A stretch of 64,000 nucleotides of DNA from an uncultured Pseudomonadota bacterium. Lineage in GTDB: Bacteria; Pseudomonadota; Gammaproteobacteria; Steroidobacterales; Steroidobacteraceae. Below the pieces are notes generated by a model that saw only the letters and a program-made list of their open reading frames with translations, was not told the origin of the DNA and made no database searches. The first letter of the stretch is position 1; each line of letters opens with the position of its first letter. Shown in pieces: positions 1 through 10,259 of this stretch. The stretch lies in assembly GCA_903832085.1 (NCBI GenBank), contig CAIKZZ010000009.1, positions 1 to 64,000 of the forward strand, given 5' to 3'. The position numbers were made by a program, and so were the translations under genes.

Positions 1-2
1 GA

Positions 3-737
3 ACGCCGACCACGATTTATCATTTGGCGGGGGGTTCGGTGGTAGGACCATCGTTTGCCAATCCTTTAGAGGATTTTGAGCGGACGGTTGCTAGCTCTGC
101 CCGATTGCTCGATTGGGTACGGCGGAATGCGCCCGAGGCGCGCATTGTCGCGGTCTCCAGTGCCGCAGTGTATGGCGCGGGGCATCACCGACCAATTGAT
201 GAGGATGCGCCTTTAAATCCTTATTCCCCATACGGCCATCACAAGCGCTTGATGGAGGGCTTGTGCCGTTCCTATGGTCAGAATTTTGGTCTACGCACCG
301 CCATTGTGCGGGTGTTCTCCGCTTTTGGTCCTGGGTTGCGCAAACAACTGTTGTGGGATTTGTGCAATCGCCTCGCCACCGGGACGTCGCCGTTGGTCTT
401 GGATGGCACGGGCGAGGAGCGTCGCGATTGGGTGGAAGCGACCGATGTGGCGCAACTACTGCTGCACGTGGCTGACGTTTTGCCGGGTGTCGATGCGCCG
501 GTGGTGAACGGTGGCACAGGGCATGGGTATCGCGTGGCGGAGTTTGCACGCGCGGTCGTCAGCACGTGGGGTAGTGAGGTGCCGTTGCATTTTACCGGGG
601 CTTCGCGCATAGGCGATCCGGTGCAGCTCGTGGCGGATGTGACCAAACTCCACCGGCTCGGTTTCATCCCGCGGGTCTCATTACAGCAAGGAATCGCTCA
701 ATATATTGAGTGGTTCCGTCAGGCGCGGGGACGTTAA
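3..737 (+). CDS. NAD-dependent sugar epimerase/dehydratase, 5'-truncated
   Basis: Extended short-chain dehydrogenase acting on a nucleotide sugar. The open frame runs back to the window edge in frame from base 3, encoding YHLAG before the first possible TTG start, so the true start and the Rossmann GxxGxxG lie outside the window. Visible family marks are the SSAAVYG strand, the catalytic YGHHK (YxxxK) and the substrate-loop sequence RVFSAFGPG. It belongs to the UDP-glucose 4-epimerase/GDP-sugar epimerase group, but the exact sugar cannot be told. It stops 4 bases before the next glycosyltransferase start and heads a polysaccharide operon. Confidence 0.85.
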   Translation, partial: TPTTIYHLAGGSVVGPSFANPLEDFERTVASSARLLDWVRRNAPEARIVAVSSAAVYGAGHHRPIDEDAPLNPYSPYGHHKRLMEGLCRSYGQNFGLRTAIVRVFSAFGPGLRKQLLWDLCNRLATGTSPLVLDGTGEERRDWVEATDVAQLLLHVADVLPGVDAPVVNGGTGHGYRVAEFARAVVSTWGSEVPLHFTGASRIGDPVQLVADVTKLHRLGFIPRVSLQQGIAQYIEWFRQARGR

Positions 738-741
738 TACG

Positions 742-3183
742 ATGCGGGTCGGATTTACACTGATCGGTGGTCGCGATTGGACGGGTGGATATAACTACTT
801 GTTAAATCTCATCCGCGTGTTGCACCGGCATCCCGATTGCGGGGTTGTACCCGTTCTTTTTGTGGGCGCCGATGTTACAGATGAGCAAGTTGCTGAGTTC
901 TTGCCGTTTTTAAGCCAAGCTCCAGTGCGATCAGTGGTGTTCGATCGCGAGTTGTCCAACCGCAATCTTGCACGCGCCTGCACGCTCGGCGATGTGCCGG
1001 CGGCCACGGCAGAGTTTCAGCGAGCGGGTATTGATGTGGTGTTTGAGGCGGCACAGTTTTATGGCTGGCGCTTCCCTGTGGCGACGCTTGCTTGGACGCC
1101 AGATTTTCAGCATCGGCACTTGCCAAACATGTTCTCGCGGCACCAGTGGGTGCGGCGTGAGATTGGATATCGTGCTCAAGTCGCCGGTGGGCGTATTTTG
1201 ATGTTAAGCAGCGAAGATGCGCGGGCCGACTCCGAGCGCTTTTATCCAGGCAGCGCTGGTCGTACGGTGGTGGTGCGCTTTGCTGTACAACCACCTCCCT
1301 TGCCCGCCCCACCAGGCCCAGAGCTGCTTGCCAAATACGCGCTGCCCGAGCAGTTTGTGTATTTGCCAAATCAGTTTTGGAAACACAAAAACCACGCAGT
1401 GGTGATTGAGGCGCTGGCTTTATTGCGTCAACGGCGCTCGCCCATCGTGGTTGCTGCATCTGGCAATCCCAATGACACACGCCATGTCGGGCACTACCGC
1501 AAGTTAATTGAACGTGTGACAGCACTCGGGGTGGCTAGCGATTTTCGTTTTCTGGGGATGCTGCCCTACACCGATGTGGTGGGGCTCACGTCGCTGTCGC
1601 ATGCGCTGGTGAACCCGTCCTTCTTTGAAGGGTGGAGCACGACGGTGGAGGAAGCGAAGTCCTTAGGTGCCCCCTTGGTCTTATCAGGGATTAATGTGCA
1701 CCGCGAGCAAGCAGGGGAGAGCGCAATTTATTTTGATGCGCACTCGCCGGCAAGTACGGCCGAGGCGTTGATGACGGCGTGGGAACGTACGCCACCGACC
1801 ACTGTTCGCGAGCGGCATGCAGTGGCTGCCGAGAGTGCGGCTGCACGTATTCGGGATTTTGCCTTTGCGTTTGCCAATGCTGCGGAGACTGCCCGTGAAA
1901 CGCAGCGACGTGCGCGCATTGTGAGCACTCGCACGGCTGTTCCTTTGGCCACACCTGCTGTGAGTGTAGTGGCACCTGCGCGCATGAAAGTGCTACTAGT
2001 GCATAATTTTTACCGCTCCGTGACCCCCGGTGGCGAAGACAATGTGTTTCGGCAAGAACGCGCTATGCTCGAAGCGGCTGGCATTGAGGTGGTGTGTTAT
2101 ACCAAAAGCAATGACGATGTGAACGAGCACGATCGCGGTCAAGTTGTTCGTACAGCAGCCGCTATGTCGTGGTCACAAAAAACATACGATGAGCTGACAG
2201 CATTACTGCGACGGGAGCGACCGGCGCTGGCCCATTTTCACAACACCTTCCCGCTGATTACCCCGAGTGCCTATCAAGCAGTCAAAGATGCCGGTCTGCC
2301 AGTGGTGCAGACCCTGCACAACTACCGCATGATTTGCGTGGCAGGGACGTTTTTTCGTGAGGGCAAAGTATGCGAGAGCTGCACGGCAGGTTCGCCTTGG
2401 GCAGGTGTGCGACACCGTTGCTATCGTGGCTCACTTGCAGGTTCGATGGCAGTTGCCTGGATGCTGCATCGCAACTGGCAGCGGCGCACCTATCAGGATT
2501 TGATTGATGTGTATATTGCGCTCAGTAGTTTTGCGGCTGAGCGGTTTGCAGCCGAAGGAATTGAGCGCGCACGCATTGAGATCAAGCCCAATTTTGTGAA
2601 TTCGACGGGGCCGGTCAGTCCCGGTGGAGGCGGTTATGCGGTGTTCGCCGCGCGCTTGTCTGACGAAAAAGGTGTCTTTACGCTGCTCAAAGCGTGGCGG
2701 GGCTTGCGTGATATCCCGTTAAAGGTCGTGGGTGATGGCCCGTTACTTGAGGCGATGAAAGCGCAAGCTGTCGCTGAACAGTTGCCCGTAGAGTTTGTAG
2801 GACTTCAACGCCGCGACGAGGTGCTCAAGATCATTGGTGATGCGGAATTGCAGGTGATTGCCTCCGAATGCTTTGAAGGATTTCCGCTCGTGTTGGTGGA
2901 GTCTTACGCGCGTGGCACGCCAGTGATTGCCTCACACATTGGCAGTCTCGGTAAATTGGTGGTGCCGGGGGAGACGGGTCTGCACTTTGAAGTTGGGAAT
3001 GCAGAGTCGCTGAGTCGTGAGGTGCGGCGCTTGTGGGAGGACCCCACTTTGCGTGCGCGCATGCGCCTGCGCGCACGCGAGCGCTTTGAGAGCGAGTACA
3101 CGCCGGATCGTAATCTTGCCATGCTGCTTGCCATTTATGAGCGTGCGCTTAATAAAAACCGTAGTGCGCAAGTGGCTGCCTGA
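742..3183 (+). CDS. Fused double glycosyltransferase (two GT4-type modules)
   Basis: 813-aa cytoplasmic protein with two complete GT-B glycosyltransferases in one chain. Module 1 (about 1-395) has the GT4 donor-site stretch FFEGWSTTVEEAKSLG. Module 2 begins near residue 415 with MKVLLVHNFYRS and a G-G-E-D-N acceptor loop, and has its own donor-site ECFEGFPLVLVES (EX7E motif). A short Ala/Arg-rich linker joins them. I chose ATG 742 rather than the upstream in-frame GTG 706, because it starts exactly at the first beta strand (MRVGFTLIGG) and lies 4 bases after the previous stop. It likely adds two successive sugars to a lipid-linked repeat unit. Donor sugars are unknown. Confidence 0.85.
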   Translation: MRVGFTLIGGRDWTGGYNYLLNLIRVLHRHPDCGVVPVLFVGADVTDEQVAEFLPFLSQAPVRSVVFDRELSNRNLARACTLGDVPAATAEFQRAGIDVVFEAAQFYGWRFPVATLAWTPDFQHRHLPNMFSRHQWVRREIGYRAQVAGGRILMLSSEDARADSERFYPGSAGRTVVVRFAVQPPPLPAPPGPELLAKYALPEQFVYLPNQFWKHKNHAVVIEALALLRQRRSPIVVAASGNPNDTRHVGHYRKLIERVTALGVASDFRFLGMLPYTDVVGLTSLSHALVNPSFFEGWSTTVEEAKSLGAPLVLSGINVHREQAGESAIYFDAHSPASTAEALMTAWERTPPTTVRERHAVAAESAAARIRDFAFAFANAAETARETQRRARIVSTRTAVPLATPAVSVVAPARMKVLLVHNFYRSVTPGGEDNVFRQERAMLEAAGIEVVCYTKSNDDVNEHDRGQVVRTAAAMSWSQKTYDELTALLRRERPALAHFHNTFPLITPSAYQAVKDAGLPVVQTLHNYRMICVAGTFFREGKVCESCTAGSPWAGVRHRCYRGSLAGSMAVAWMLHRNWQRRTYQDLIDVYIALSSFAAERFAAEGIERARIEIKPNFVNSTGPVSPGGGGYAVFAARLSDEKGVFTLLKAWRGLRDIPLKVVGDGPLLEAMKAQAVAEQLPVEFVGLQRRDEVLKIIGDAELQVIASECFEGFPLVLVESYARGTPVIASHIGSLGKLVVPGETGLHFEVGNAESLSREVRRLWEDPTLRARMRLRARERFESEYTPDRNLAMLLAIYERALNKNRSAQVAA

Positions 3184-3186
3184 GTC

Positions 3187-3951
3187 ATGAAAGTCTCGAT
3201 CATCACCGCGGTACGCAATGGGGCCCTAGCAATCCCGGTGACGCTCGCCTCGGTCGCTACCCAGAGTTACGCCAACATTGAGCACATCGTGGTGGATGGG
3301 GCCTCAAGCGATGACACAGTGGCTGTGGTGCGCCGCGAGGGCCCGCACGTGGAAACGCTAGTGTCGGAGCCTGATAGTGGAGTTTATGATGCATTTAATA
3401 AGGGGCTGCGCGTAGCCACCGGTCAGATTATTGCGTTTTTAAATGCTGGTGATGAGTACATGCACTCGGCCGTCATCGGCACAGTGATGGCGGCGTTTGC
3501 GGACCCGGCGCTTGATGCTGTGTTTGGTGATGTAAATATTGTGCCAGACGATGGCGGTCGCGGTGCGATTCGTCATTATCGCGCGCACGCCTTTCAACCC
3601 ACACGGTTTGCCGATGGGTATATGCCACCGCATCCGGCGCTCTTTGTGCGGCGTCGGGCGATTGAGGTGGTGGGTGAGTACGATACCAGCTATCAAATTG
3701 CTGGCGATTTTGAATGGTGCGTGCGCCTATTTGTGGGGGCGCGCGCACGCTTTGTGCATCTGCCCATGGTGCTGACGCGAATGCCACGCGGCGGCTTAAG
3801 TAATCAAGGGCTGCGTTCTGCCTGGATCATCACGCGCGAGATGCGCCGTGCCTGCAAGGCCCACGGCGTGTTAACGAGTTTTCCGCGGCTGCTGACGCGG
3901 TTGCCCAGAAAAGCATTTGAATTTAAGCAACGTGCCGGAGACGCCTCATGA
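3187..3951 (+). CDS. Glycosyltransferase family 2
   Basis: 254-aa GT-A fold transferase. The N-terminus MKVSIITAVRNGA followed by the nucleotide-binding strand HIVVDGASSDDT is typical of GT2 (WcaA/WcaE-like). FLNAGDEY takes the place of the DxD metal site, and the YQIAGDFEW segment matches the acceptor-side ED-type motif. It has no membrane helices. It starts 3 bases after the double glycosyltransferase and its stop overlaps the next start by 4 bases (ATGA), so it is in the same operon. It likely adds one sugar to the growing repeat unit; the specificity cannot be read. Confidence 0.85.
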   Translation: MKVSIITAVRNGALAIPVTLASVATQSYANIEHIVVDGASSDDTVAVVRREGPHVETLVSEPDSGVYDAFNKGLRVATGQIIAFLNAGDEYMHSAVIGTVMAAFADPALDAVFGDVNIVPDDGGRGAIRHYRAHAFQPTRFADGYMPPHPALFVRRRAIEVVGEYDTSYQIAGDFEWCVRLFVGARARFVHLPMVLTRMPRGGLSNQGLRSAWIITREMRRACKAHGVLTSFPRLLTRLPRKAFEFKQRAGDAS

Positions 3952-4946
3952 GTCTTGATGTAAGCATGAGCGCGCCACCGCGAGTGCTCGTCACCGGTGC
4001 AACAGGGTTTATTGGGAGCGCAGTGGTCGCGCAGTTGCGCTCACACGGTTGGCGAGTCCGTGCGGCGAGTCGCGTGGCTGTGTCAGACACTGCTGCGACT
4101 CCTGATGAAATAGCAGTGGAGCGCGTGGTGGTTGGCGAGATTGGTCCTTACACCGACTGGTCGCAGGCGCTTACCAATGTCTCGCATGTCGTGCATGCAG
4201 CAGGCCTTGCTCATACGCGACGCGCGGGTGATGAACAGCGTTGCGTAATTGTCAACGTGCAAGGGACTGAGCGCTTGGCCGCGCAGGCAAGTGCTGCGGG
4301 AGTGCGTCGCATGGTGCTCTTAAGTAGCGTCAAAGTGCATGGCGAGGCCACACACGGTGTGGCGTTTGGGCGCGACGATGTACCGCAGCCCGAGGATCAT
4401 TATGCGCGTTCGAAGCTTGCGGCCGAACAGGCCCTGTGGAGCGCCTGCGCACGCTCGCGCTTAGAAGGCGCTGTGGTGCGCTTGCCGTTGGTCTATGGGC
4501 CGCACGTGAAAGCGAATTTTGCAGCGCTCATGCGCGTAGTGGATCGAGGTTGGCCACTTCCCTTTGGTTCTATTACGAATCGCCGCAGTTTTTTAGGCCT
4601 TGAGACTGCCTGCGCGTTCATTGAGTGCTTGCTGGTGCACCCGGCGGCGGTAGGTCATGCGTGGCTAATGGCAGATCTGGAGCCATTGTCGACACCAGCG
4701 TTGATTGAGGCACTTGCTGAGGCGCTCGGTAAACCCTCGCCGCTCGTGCGCTGCCCGGTGTGGATACTGCAAGTAGCCGCGACGCTGTTGGGTCGGCGTC
4801 GTGCATTACAGCGCCTCACGGGCAGCTTGGAAGTGAACACGGCGCTTGCCGCGGAGCTATTGCGCTTTCAAGCGCCGAGTGACCCACGTGCACAGCTCCT
4901 TGCAATGGTACGTGCGTACCGTGATAGCCACAGTGGCGTGCAATGA
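3948..4946 (+). CDS. NAD-dependent epimerase/dehydratase (WbpV/WbjF-like)
   Basis: 332-aa extended SDR. It has the Rossmann motif GATGFIGSAV near residue 18, the strand LLSSVKVHG and the catalytic YARSK. This type of reductase/epimerase commonly sits directly before a WbpL-like initiating transferase and makes the UDP-sugar that enzyme uses (QuiNAc or FucNAc type). That is the arrangement here, so the pairing supports the assignment. It overlaps the genes on both sides by 4 bases. The exact sugar product is inferred from context, not proven. Confidence 0.8.
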   Translation: MSLDVSMSAPPRVLVTGATGFIGSAVVAQLRSHGWRVRAASRVAVSDTAATPDEIAVERVVVGEIGPYTDWSQALTNVSHVVHAAGLAHTRRAGDEQRCVIVNVQGTERLAAQASAAGVRRMVLLSSVKVHGEATHGVAFGRDDVPQPEDHYARSKLAAEQALWSACARSRLEGAVVRLPLVYGPHVKANFAALMRVVDRGWPLPFGSITNRRSFLGLETACAFIECLLVHPAAVGHAWLMADLEPLSTPALIEALAEALGKPSPLVRCPVWILQVAATLLGRRRALQRLTGSLEVNTALAAELLRFQAPSDPRAQLLAMVRAYRDSHSGVQ

Positions 4947-6007
4947 GCGTGTGGCGCTTTGCGATTGTGGTGTGGGTGTGTGCGATGGTGGCAACCTTTT
5001 TTGCGCGGCGTTTGATTATTCACTGGGGATGGTTTGATCATCCCAATGCGCGTAGCTCGCACGTGGCTCCGACGCCGCGTGGTGGTGGGGTTGCGATTGT
5101 GTTGGTGACTCTAGGTGGGACTGGCTTTCTGATGCTGTCTGCGGGGCTCGGTGGACGGTTGAGTCCTGTCGTGGGTGTTACCGTCTTACTTGGTGGAGCA
5201 GCGATTGCGCTACTGGGGCTCGTGGATGATCGTCGCGGTCTGACGGCGAGTTGGCGTTTGCGTTTGCAGGCGCTCACGACGGCGTGTGCCTTAACGGCGA
5301 TTGGCGGTTTGGCACCGGTGCCGGTAGGCGAAGGTACAGTGGACTACGGCTGGCTTGGGCATGTGCTGGCGTGGCCCGCATTGATTTGGTTTGTGAATCT
5401 TTACAACTTTATGGATGGCATTGATGGCATCGCGGCAAGTGAAGCGGTGTTTGTGTCATTGAGTGCGGCGTGGCTGACGGCGTGTACTGGTGCACCGCCG
5501 GCTTTGACGTGGACGTGGGTGCTGGTGGGTGGCGCGAGTCTAGGCTTTTTGCCGTTTAATTGGGCGCCGGCACGGCTGTTCATGGGAGATGTGGGTAGCG
5601 GCTTTTTAGGGTATGTGATTGCGGTGTTATTGGTGGTGTCAGGCCACCTGTCGGGGCTGTCTTTATGGACGGCAATTATTTTGACAGCACCGTTTTTTGC
5701 AGATGCCACGGTGACGTTGGCACGACGGGTGGCGCGCCAGGAGCGGTGGAACGTTGCCCATCGCAGTCATGCCTATCAGCACCTCGCTCGCCGGTTGGGC
5801 AGTCATGCCAAAGTGACGGCGCTTTTAATGGCCGTGAACGTCTGCGTCATTTTACCGATAGCTTGGTATTCTGTGCAGTGTCCGGCACGAGCGGGGCTTA
5901 TGACGGCGGCTGTCATTTTGATGATGGCGAGTGCCGCGTGGCTGTTAGGGGCCGGGACCCCTGAGAGCAGTGCCGATGACAGGAATCAGAGGAAGGACAG
6001 TACATGA
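4943..6007 (+). CDS. Initiating glycosyl-1-phosphate transferase (WbpL/WecA/MraY family)
   Basis: 354-aa polytopic inner-membrane enzyme with about ten hydrophobic helices. It transfers a sugar-1-phosphate to undecaprenyl phosphate, the first committed step of O-antigen or capsule repeat synthesis. Family marks are the N-terminal [17 protein letters not shown] (substrate loop), LVDDRRGL (Asp pair), [13 protein letters not shown] (catalytic Asp region) and the cytoplasmic [13 protein letters not shown] near the C-terminus. The HxNARSSH form is typical of WbpL/WbcO rather than MraY. ATGA overlaps link it to the epimerase before and gmd after. Confidence 0.9.
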   Translation: MSVWRFAIVVWVCAMVATFFARRLIIHWGWFDHPNARSSHVAPTPRGGGVAIVLVTLGGTGFLMLSAGLGGRLSPVVGVTVLLGGAAIALLGLVDDRRGLTASWRLRLQALTTACALTAIGGLAPVPVGEGTVDYGWLGHVLAWPALIWFVNLYNFMDGIDGIAASEAVFVSLSAAWLTACTGAPPALTWTWVLVGGASLGFLPFNWAPARLFMGDVGSGFLGYVIAVLLVVSGHLSGLSLWTAIILTAPFFADATVTLARRVARQERWNVAHRSHAYQHLARRLGSHAKVTALLMAVNVCVILPIAWYSVQCPARAGLMTAAVILMMASAAWLLGAGTPESSADDRNQRKDST

Positions 6008-7092
6008 GTCGGATTGCGTTGATTACGGGCATCACCGGGCAGGACGGCGCCTATCTTGCGGAGCTCTTGCTCGCCAAGGGATATCAGGTGCACGGTTTGA
6101 AACGCCGCGCCTCGTCGCTTAACACCGGACGCATTGATCATTTGTATCAAGATCGGCATGTGGCCGATGCACGGCTGCACTTGCATTATGGTGATCTGAC
6201 CGATGCCACCAATCTGATTCGTATTGTCCAGAACGTTCAGCCAGATGAGATTTACAACTTAGCAGCCCAAAGCCATGTCGCGGTGTCATTTGAAACACCC
6301 GAGTACACGGCAAACGCGGACGGTATAGGGACACTGCGGTTACTCGAAGCCATACGCATTTTGGGCTTGCAAACAAAGACGCGTTTTTATCAAGCCTCAA
6401 CGTCTGAAATGTTCGGTCAGGTTCAGGAAAATCCCCAGCGCGAGACGACACCATTTTATCCACGCTCGCCCTATGGGGCTGCGAAGTTGTATGCGCACTG
6501 GATCACCGTGAATTATCGTGAGGCCTATGGTTTGTATGCCTGCAGTGGGATTTTGTTTAACCACGAGTCTCCGCGGCGTGGTGAGACTTTTGTGACGCGT
6601 AAAATTACACGTGGCTTGGCGCGCATTCAGGTGGGACTGGAACAGATCTTGTATCTTGGCAATCTGGATGCAAAACGCGATTGGGGGCATGCGAAGGATT
6701 ATGTGCGGGCGCAGTGGTTGATGCTGCAGCAAGCTGTTCCACAGGACTATGTAATCGCCACGGGTGAGCAATATTCGGTTCGCGAGTTTGCAACCAAAGC
6801 AGCTCTCTACATCGGGATGGAGTTGCGCTGGCATGGCACGGGTGTTGATGAAGTGGGTATTGATTGTGCGAGTGGCAAAACGGTGGTGCGCGTTGATCCG
6901 ACCTACTTTCGTCCCGCTGAGGTGGAAACGTTACTCGGAGATGCGAGTAAAGCGCGTCGCGAGCTACAGTGGACACCCGAGATCGGCTTTGATGCGCTCG
7001 TGCGTGAAATGGCCGATGCCGATGTGGCACTCGCGCGGCGTGAGGCGCATCTGAAGGAGCGTGGTTTTCAGTTCGATGCAGCCCATGGATAA
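6004..7092 (+). CDS. gmd: GDP-mannose 4,6-dehydratase
   Basis: 362-aa NADP-dependent SDR converting GDP-D-mannose to GDP-4-keto-6-deoxy-D-mannose, the first step to GDP-L-fucose. It has the N-terminal [16 protein letters not shown], the [15 protein letters not shown] loop, STSEMFG (catalytic Ser/Glu) and YGAAK (catalytic Tyr/Lys), all classic Gmd features at normal length. A strong AGAGGAAGGA ribosome site precedes ATG 6004, which overlaps the previous stop. The fcl gene follows and overlaps its 3' end, so the two reactions are coupled. Confidence 0.96.
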   Translation: MSRIALITGITGQDGAYLAELLLAKGYQVHGLKRRASSLNTGRIDHLYQDRHVADARLHLHYGDLTDATNLIRIVQNVQPDEIYNLAAQSHVAVSFETPEYTANADGIGTLRLLEAIRILGLQTKTRFYQASTSEMFGQVQENPQRETTPFYPRSPYGAAKLYAHWITVNYREAYGLYACSGILFNHESPRRGETFVTRKITRGLARIQVGLEQILYLGNLDAKRDWGHAKDYVRAQWLMLQQAVPQDYVIATGEQYSVREFATKAALYIGMELRWHGTGVDEVGIDCASGKTVVRVDPTYFRPAEVETLLGDASKARRELQWTPEIGFDALVREMADADVALARREAHLKERGFQFDAAHG

Positions 7093-8020
7093 AACGGCGC
7101 GCATTTTTGTTGCAGGTCATCGGGGCTTGGTTGGTAGCGCGGTGCTGAGGCATCTGACGGCCGCTGGCTACACTGGGCTCATAACCCGTACACGAGCGGA
7201 GCTTGATTTAACCTGCCAAGCTGCGGTGAGTGATTTTTTTAAAACTGAGCGACCCCAGTATGTGTTTTTAGCCGCTGCCAAAGTCGGCGGTATTTTGGCC
7301 AATGACACGGCGCCATTTGATTTTCTGCGTGACAATGTGTTGATTCAGTCGCATGTGATTGAGTCGGCGTATCGCTGTGGGGTGCATAAGCTTTTATTTT
7401 TAGGCTCGAGCTGTATTTATCCGCGCCTTTGCCCGCAGCCAATGAAAGAAGAGTATTTGCTGACCGGGGCACTGGAGCCCACCAACGAGTGGTATGCGAT
7501 TGCAAAAATCGCGGGCCTTAAATTGTGTCAGGCATTGCGTCGTCAGCATGGCTTTGACGCGATTAGCGCGATGCCCACCAACTTGTATGGTCCAAACGAT
7601 AATTTTAGTCTGACGAGTTCGCATGTACTGCCGGCGTTGGTGCGTAAGTTTTGTGAGGCCGAGGCGAGTGGGGCATCCCAGGTGACTGTCTGGGGCAGTG
7701 GTACGCCGCGACGCGAATTTTTGCATGTGGATGATCTGGCATCCGCGCTGATTTTTTTGATGGAGCACTACAGTGAGGCCGCTCCGATCAATGTGGGTTG
7801 GGGTACGGATGTGTCGATCGCTGAGTTGGCAGTGCAGGTCAAGGCAGCCACCGGCTTTCGAGGCGAGATCGTCTTTGATGCGACAAAGCCGGATGGCACA
7901 CCACGCAAGCTGCTGGATGTGTCGCGCTTGCAGACACTCGGTTGGCGGCCGACGATTGCACTCAAGGCAGGCTTACAAGAGACGGTGGCCTGGTATCGCG
8001 CACATCGGGCGAGCGCGTGA
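7085..8020 (+). CDS. fcl: GDP-L-fucose synthase
   Basis: About 311-aa epimerase/reductase that turns GDP-4-keto-6-deoxymannose into GDP-L-fucose with [19 protein letters not shown] is the cofactor loop, SSCIYP the catalytic Ser strand, and YAIAK the Tyr/Lys pair. The frame is open from GTG 7061 with an ATG at 7076. I prefer ATG 7085, which gives [14 protein letters not shown], the usual family N-terminus; the start is uncertain by up to 8 codons. It overlaps the end of gmd and closes the polysaccharide operon. Confidence 0.93.
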   Translation: MDKTARIFVAGHRGLVGSAVLRHLTAAGYTGLITRTRAELDLTCQAAVSDFFKTERPQYVFLAAAKVGGILANDTAPFDFLRDNVLIQSHVIESAYRCGVHKLLFLGSSCIYPRLCPQPMKEEYLLTGALEPTNEWYAIAKIAGLKLCQALRRQHGFDAISAMPTNLYGPNDNFSLTSSHVLPALVRKFCEAEASGASQVTVWGSGTPRREFLHVDDLASALIFLMEHYSEAAPINVGWGTDVSIAELAVQVKAATGFRGEIVFDATKPDGTPRKLLDVSRLQTLGWRPTIALKAGLQETVAWYRAHRASA

Positions 8021-8121
8021 GGGGAACTCGCTGGGATTTTCAGGGTCGTAACGTCCGTCTGTACACGGATGACGTCGGGGCCTCGTGCGGTGGGTAGTCA
8101 GCGCCAGGGTTGGATTCATCG

Positions 8122-8150
8122 TTAAGAATTTCAGAGACTTAGGCTATACT
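8122..8150 (+). promoter_or_regulatory. Sigma70-like promoter for the type II secretion operon
   Basis: TTAAGA at 8122-8127, a 17-base spacer and TATACT at 8145-8150. The start point is expected near 8157, about 25 bases before gspG. It lies in the 161-base gap between fcl and gspG, where a new transcript is needed. Seen by eye only. Confidence 0.6.
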
Positions 8151-8181
8151 GCGCCCACTATCTTGCTGCCATGGAGCCACC

Positions 8182-8604
8182 ATGCGTCTGAAGTCGACTT
8201 GCCCGTCTGCCCGCCGTCACTTTGGCTTTACGCTCATTGAGCTGTTGATTGTTATCGTGATTTTGGGCTTGCTGTTGTCGTTGGTGGCGCCTGCGATGTT
8301 TTCCAAAGTGAGTTCCTCGCAACGCAAGACGGCGCTTGCGCAGATGCAGATGATTACCACCTCGCTTGACACGTATCGACTGGATTTGGGCGAGTACCCG
8401 GCCACATTGGATGAGCTGCGCCACAGCACCAAGAAGGGTTGGGACGGGCCGTATTTGCCGCGGGATGTGCCACTGGACCCGTGGGGGAATCCCTACGTCT
8501 ACACCGTCCCGGGTGAGGACGGTAAGCCCTATGCAATTTTGTCCTACGGCAAGGACGGGCGTCCCGGTGGCGAGGGCGACGATGCGGACATCACACTGCA
8601 ATGA
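8182..8604 (+). CDS. gspG: Type II secretion major pseudopilin GspG
   Basis: 140-aa prepilin-like protein that forms the periplasmic pseudopilus pushing cargo through the secretin. It has a short basic leader ending in FG, then FTLIELLIVIVILGLLLS, the prepilin peptidase site with Glu at +5 and the hydrophobic helix. The C-terminal GWDGPYLPRDVPLDPWGNPY and the Asp-rich calcium loop (GEGDDAD) are diagnostic of GspG rather than a type IV pilin. It is the first gene of the operon after the promoter at 8122-8150, and its stop overlaps the gspE start. The prepilin peptidase gene is not in this window. Confidence 0.95.
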   Translation: MRLKSTCPSARRHFGFTLIELLIVIVILGLLLSLVAPAMFSKVSSSQRKTALAQMQMITTSLDTYRLDLGEYPATLDELRHSTKKGWDGPYLPRDVPLDPWGNPYVYTVPGEDGKPYAILSYGKDGRPGGEGDDADITLQ

Positions 8605-10259
8605 GTCAACTCGCTACCTTGTTTGCTGATTTTGGAGTCCAGGCGGAGGATTTAGAGAAGGCACGCCAGTATCAACACAAGTACGGCGGCCGCATTGAGC
8701 AGATTCTGGTCAACATGGGTGGACTCGCTTCAGACGCCCTACCCGATATTTATGCCCGCTTACTGGGGGCGCAGACGCTCAGCGTGACGGCCGCTGCGAG
8801 TTGGGCGCCACCTGATACGCTGGAAACGCTGCCACTGGATTTCCTCATACCGCGCGGCTGGATTCCATACGCCCAAAGCAGTGACACGGCGTGGACCTTT
8901 GTGACCAAAGCGCCGCTTGATTTGGAAGTGAATGACTGGCTGCGGGCGAAAGGCTTTGAGTTCACGTTGCTACTGGTGGCCGAAGAAGCCTTCGGTATTT
9001 TAAAAGGTCGCTTGGGCCGGTCGGCAGATGCGGTGGCAGGGACACTGCTCGGTTCCGTGGAAGAAGGCCGCCTGCGTGAGCTCGCTTCCGAAGCGCCGAC
9101 GGTGAATTTACTCAATTCCTTGATGACGCGGGCGCTTAGGCAAAATGCCTCTGATATGCACGTGGAGCCGCAAGGCGGGCACGCGCGAGTGCGGTATCGG
9201 ATCGACGGCGTGCTGCACGATGTGGACACCATTCCGTCGGCCATGGTGTTGCCGATCATTACGCGCTTGAAGATTTTAGCAGGCATGGACATCGGCGAGC
9301 GACGCCGGCCGCAAGACGGCAAGATCGAAATTCGTGTGGCGGGCGAGGATATTGATATCCGCTGTTCGGCGCTGCCAGTGACTGATGGCGAGAGTGCGGT
9401 GATGCGCTTTTTACGCAAGTCGGCGCTCGTGTATGACATGAAAGTGTTAGGGCTGTCGAATGACATCGAGACCTTGGTACTCGAGGATTTGGCGATCACC
9501 TCCGGTGTGGTGTTACTCACCGGTCCCACCGGATCCGGTAAGACCACAACGCTTTACACGTTTTTAAGTCGCCTAAACAGCGAGCAAGTCAAAATTGTCA
9601 CGCTCGAAGATCCCGTGGAATATCAGCTGCGTGGTATCAATCAAGTCCAAGTGCAGCCAGCGATTGGTTTTGATTTTGCCACCGGTTTGCGTAGCATTGT
9701 GCGTCAAGACCCAGACATCATCATGATCGGCGAAATTCGCGATCGAGAAACTGCATCGATCGCGATGCAATCGGCGCTCACGGGACATTTGGTGTTCTCC
9801 ACGGTGCACACAAATGATGCGGCAAGCGCTTATACCCGCCTGCTTGATTTAGGGGTCGAGGAGTTTTTGCTGAATGCAGCACTGCGCAGTGTGATTGCCC
9901 AGCGCTTGGCGCGGCGCTTGTGCCCGCAGTGTGCCGCGCCTCACCCTGAGGCGAATCGTTTAATGCAGGACTTGCAGCTAGCGCCGCTCGCTGAACGCTT
10001 GCAGTTATCCGCGCCGCGTCTGATGCAGGCCAAGGGCTGTGATGCGTGCTCGCACACGGGCTACAAGGGGCGGGTGGCGGTGGCTGAGTATTTGCGCTGC
10101 GATGCGCATGTGCGGGCCTTGAAAAAAGACGGCGATTTTTTAAGCGGTGTGCGTGGGTATGCGCAAGGCCAAGGCTGGCGCACGCTCTTGCAGGATGGTT
10201 TTGCGAAGGCCTTAAACGGCGTGACCACGGTTGAAGAAGTGCTGCGAGTGGCAGGTTGA
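8601..10259 (+). CDS. gspE: Type II secretion assembly ATPase GspE
   Basis: 552-aa cytoplasmic hexameric ATPase that powers pseudopilus extension. An N-terminal GspE_N-like domain (about 1-150) precedes the core. Walker A GPTGSGKTTTLY starts near residue 308, the Asp box includes TLEDPVEYQL, and Walker B is DPDIIMIGEIRD. The paired cysteine motifs CPQC and CDAC form the zinc-binding C-terminal element typical of GspE/PilB. The stop overlaps gspF (TGATG). Confidence 0.96.
   Translation: MSQLATLFADFGVQAEDLEKARQYQHKYGGRIEQILVNMGGLASDALPDIYARLLGAQTLSVTAAASWAPPDTLETLPLDFLIPRGWIPYAQSSDTAWTFVTKAPLDLEVNDWLRAKGFEFTLLLVAEEAFGILKGRLGRSADAVAGTLLGSVEEGRLRELASEAPTVNLLNSLMTRALRQNASDMHVEPQGGHARVRYRIDGVLHDVDTIPSAMVLPIITRLKILAGMDIGERRRPQDGKIEIRVAGEDIDIRCSALPVTDGESAVMRFLRKSALVYDMKVLGLSNDIETLVLEDLAITSGVVLLTGPTGSGKTTTLYTFLSRLNSEQVKIVTLEDPVEYQLRGINQVQVQPAIGFDFATGLRSIVRQDPDIIMIGEIRDRETASIAMQSALTGHLVFSTVHTNDAASAYTRLLDLGVEEFLLNAALRSVIAQRLARRLCPQCAAPHPEANRLMQDLQLAPLAERLQLSAPRLMQAKGCDACSHTGYKGRVAVAEYLRCDAHVRALKKDGDFLSGVRGYAQGQGWRTLLQDGFAKALNGVTTVEEVLRVAG

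Noticed and set aside
8750-9547. 265-codon minus-strand frame inside gspE
   Set aside because: Ser/Thr/Pro-rich antisense shadow of a well-conserved ATPase gene.
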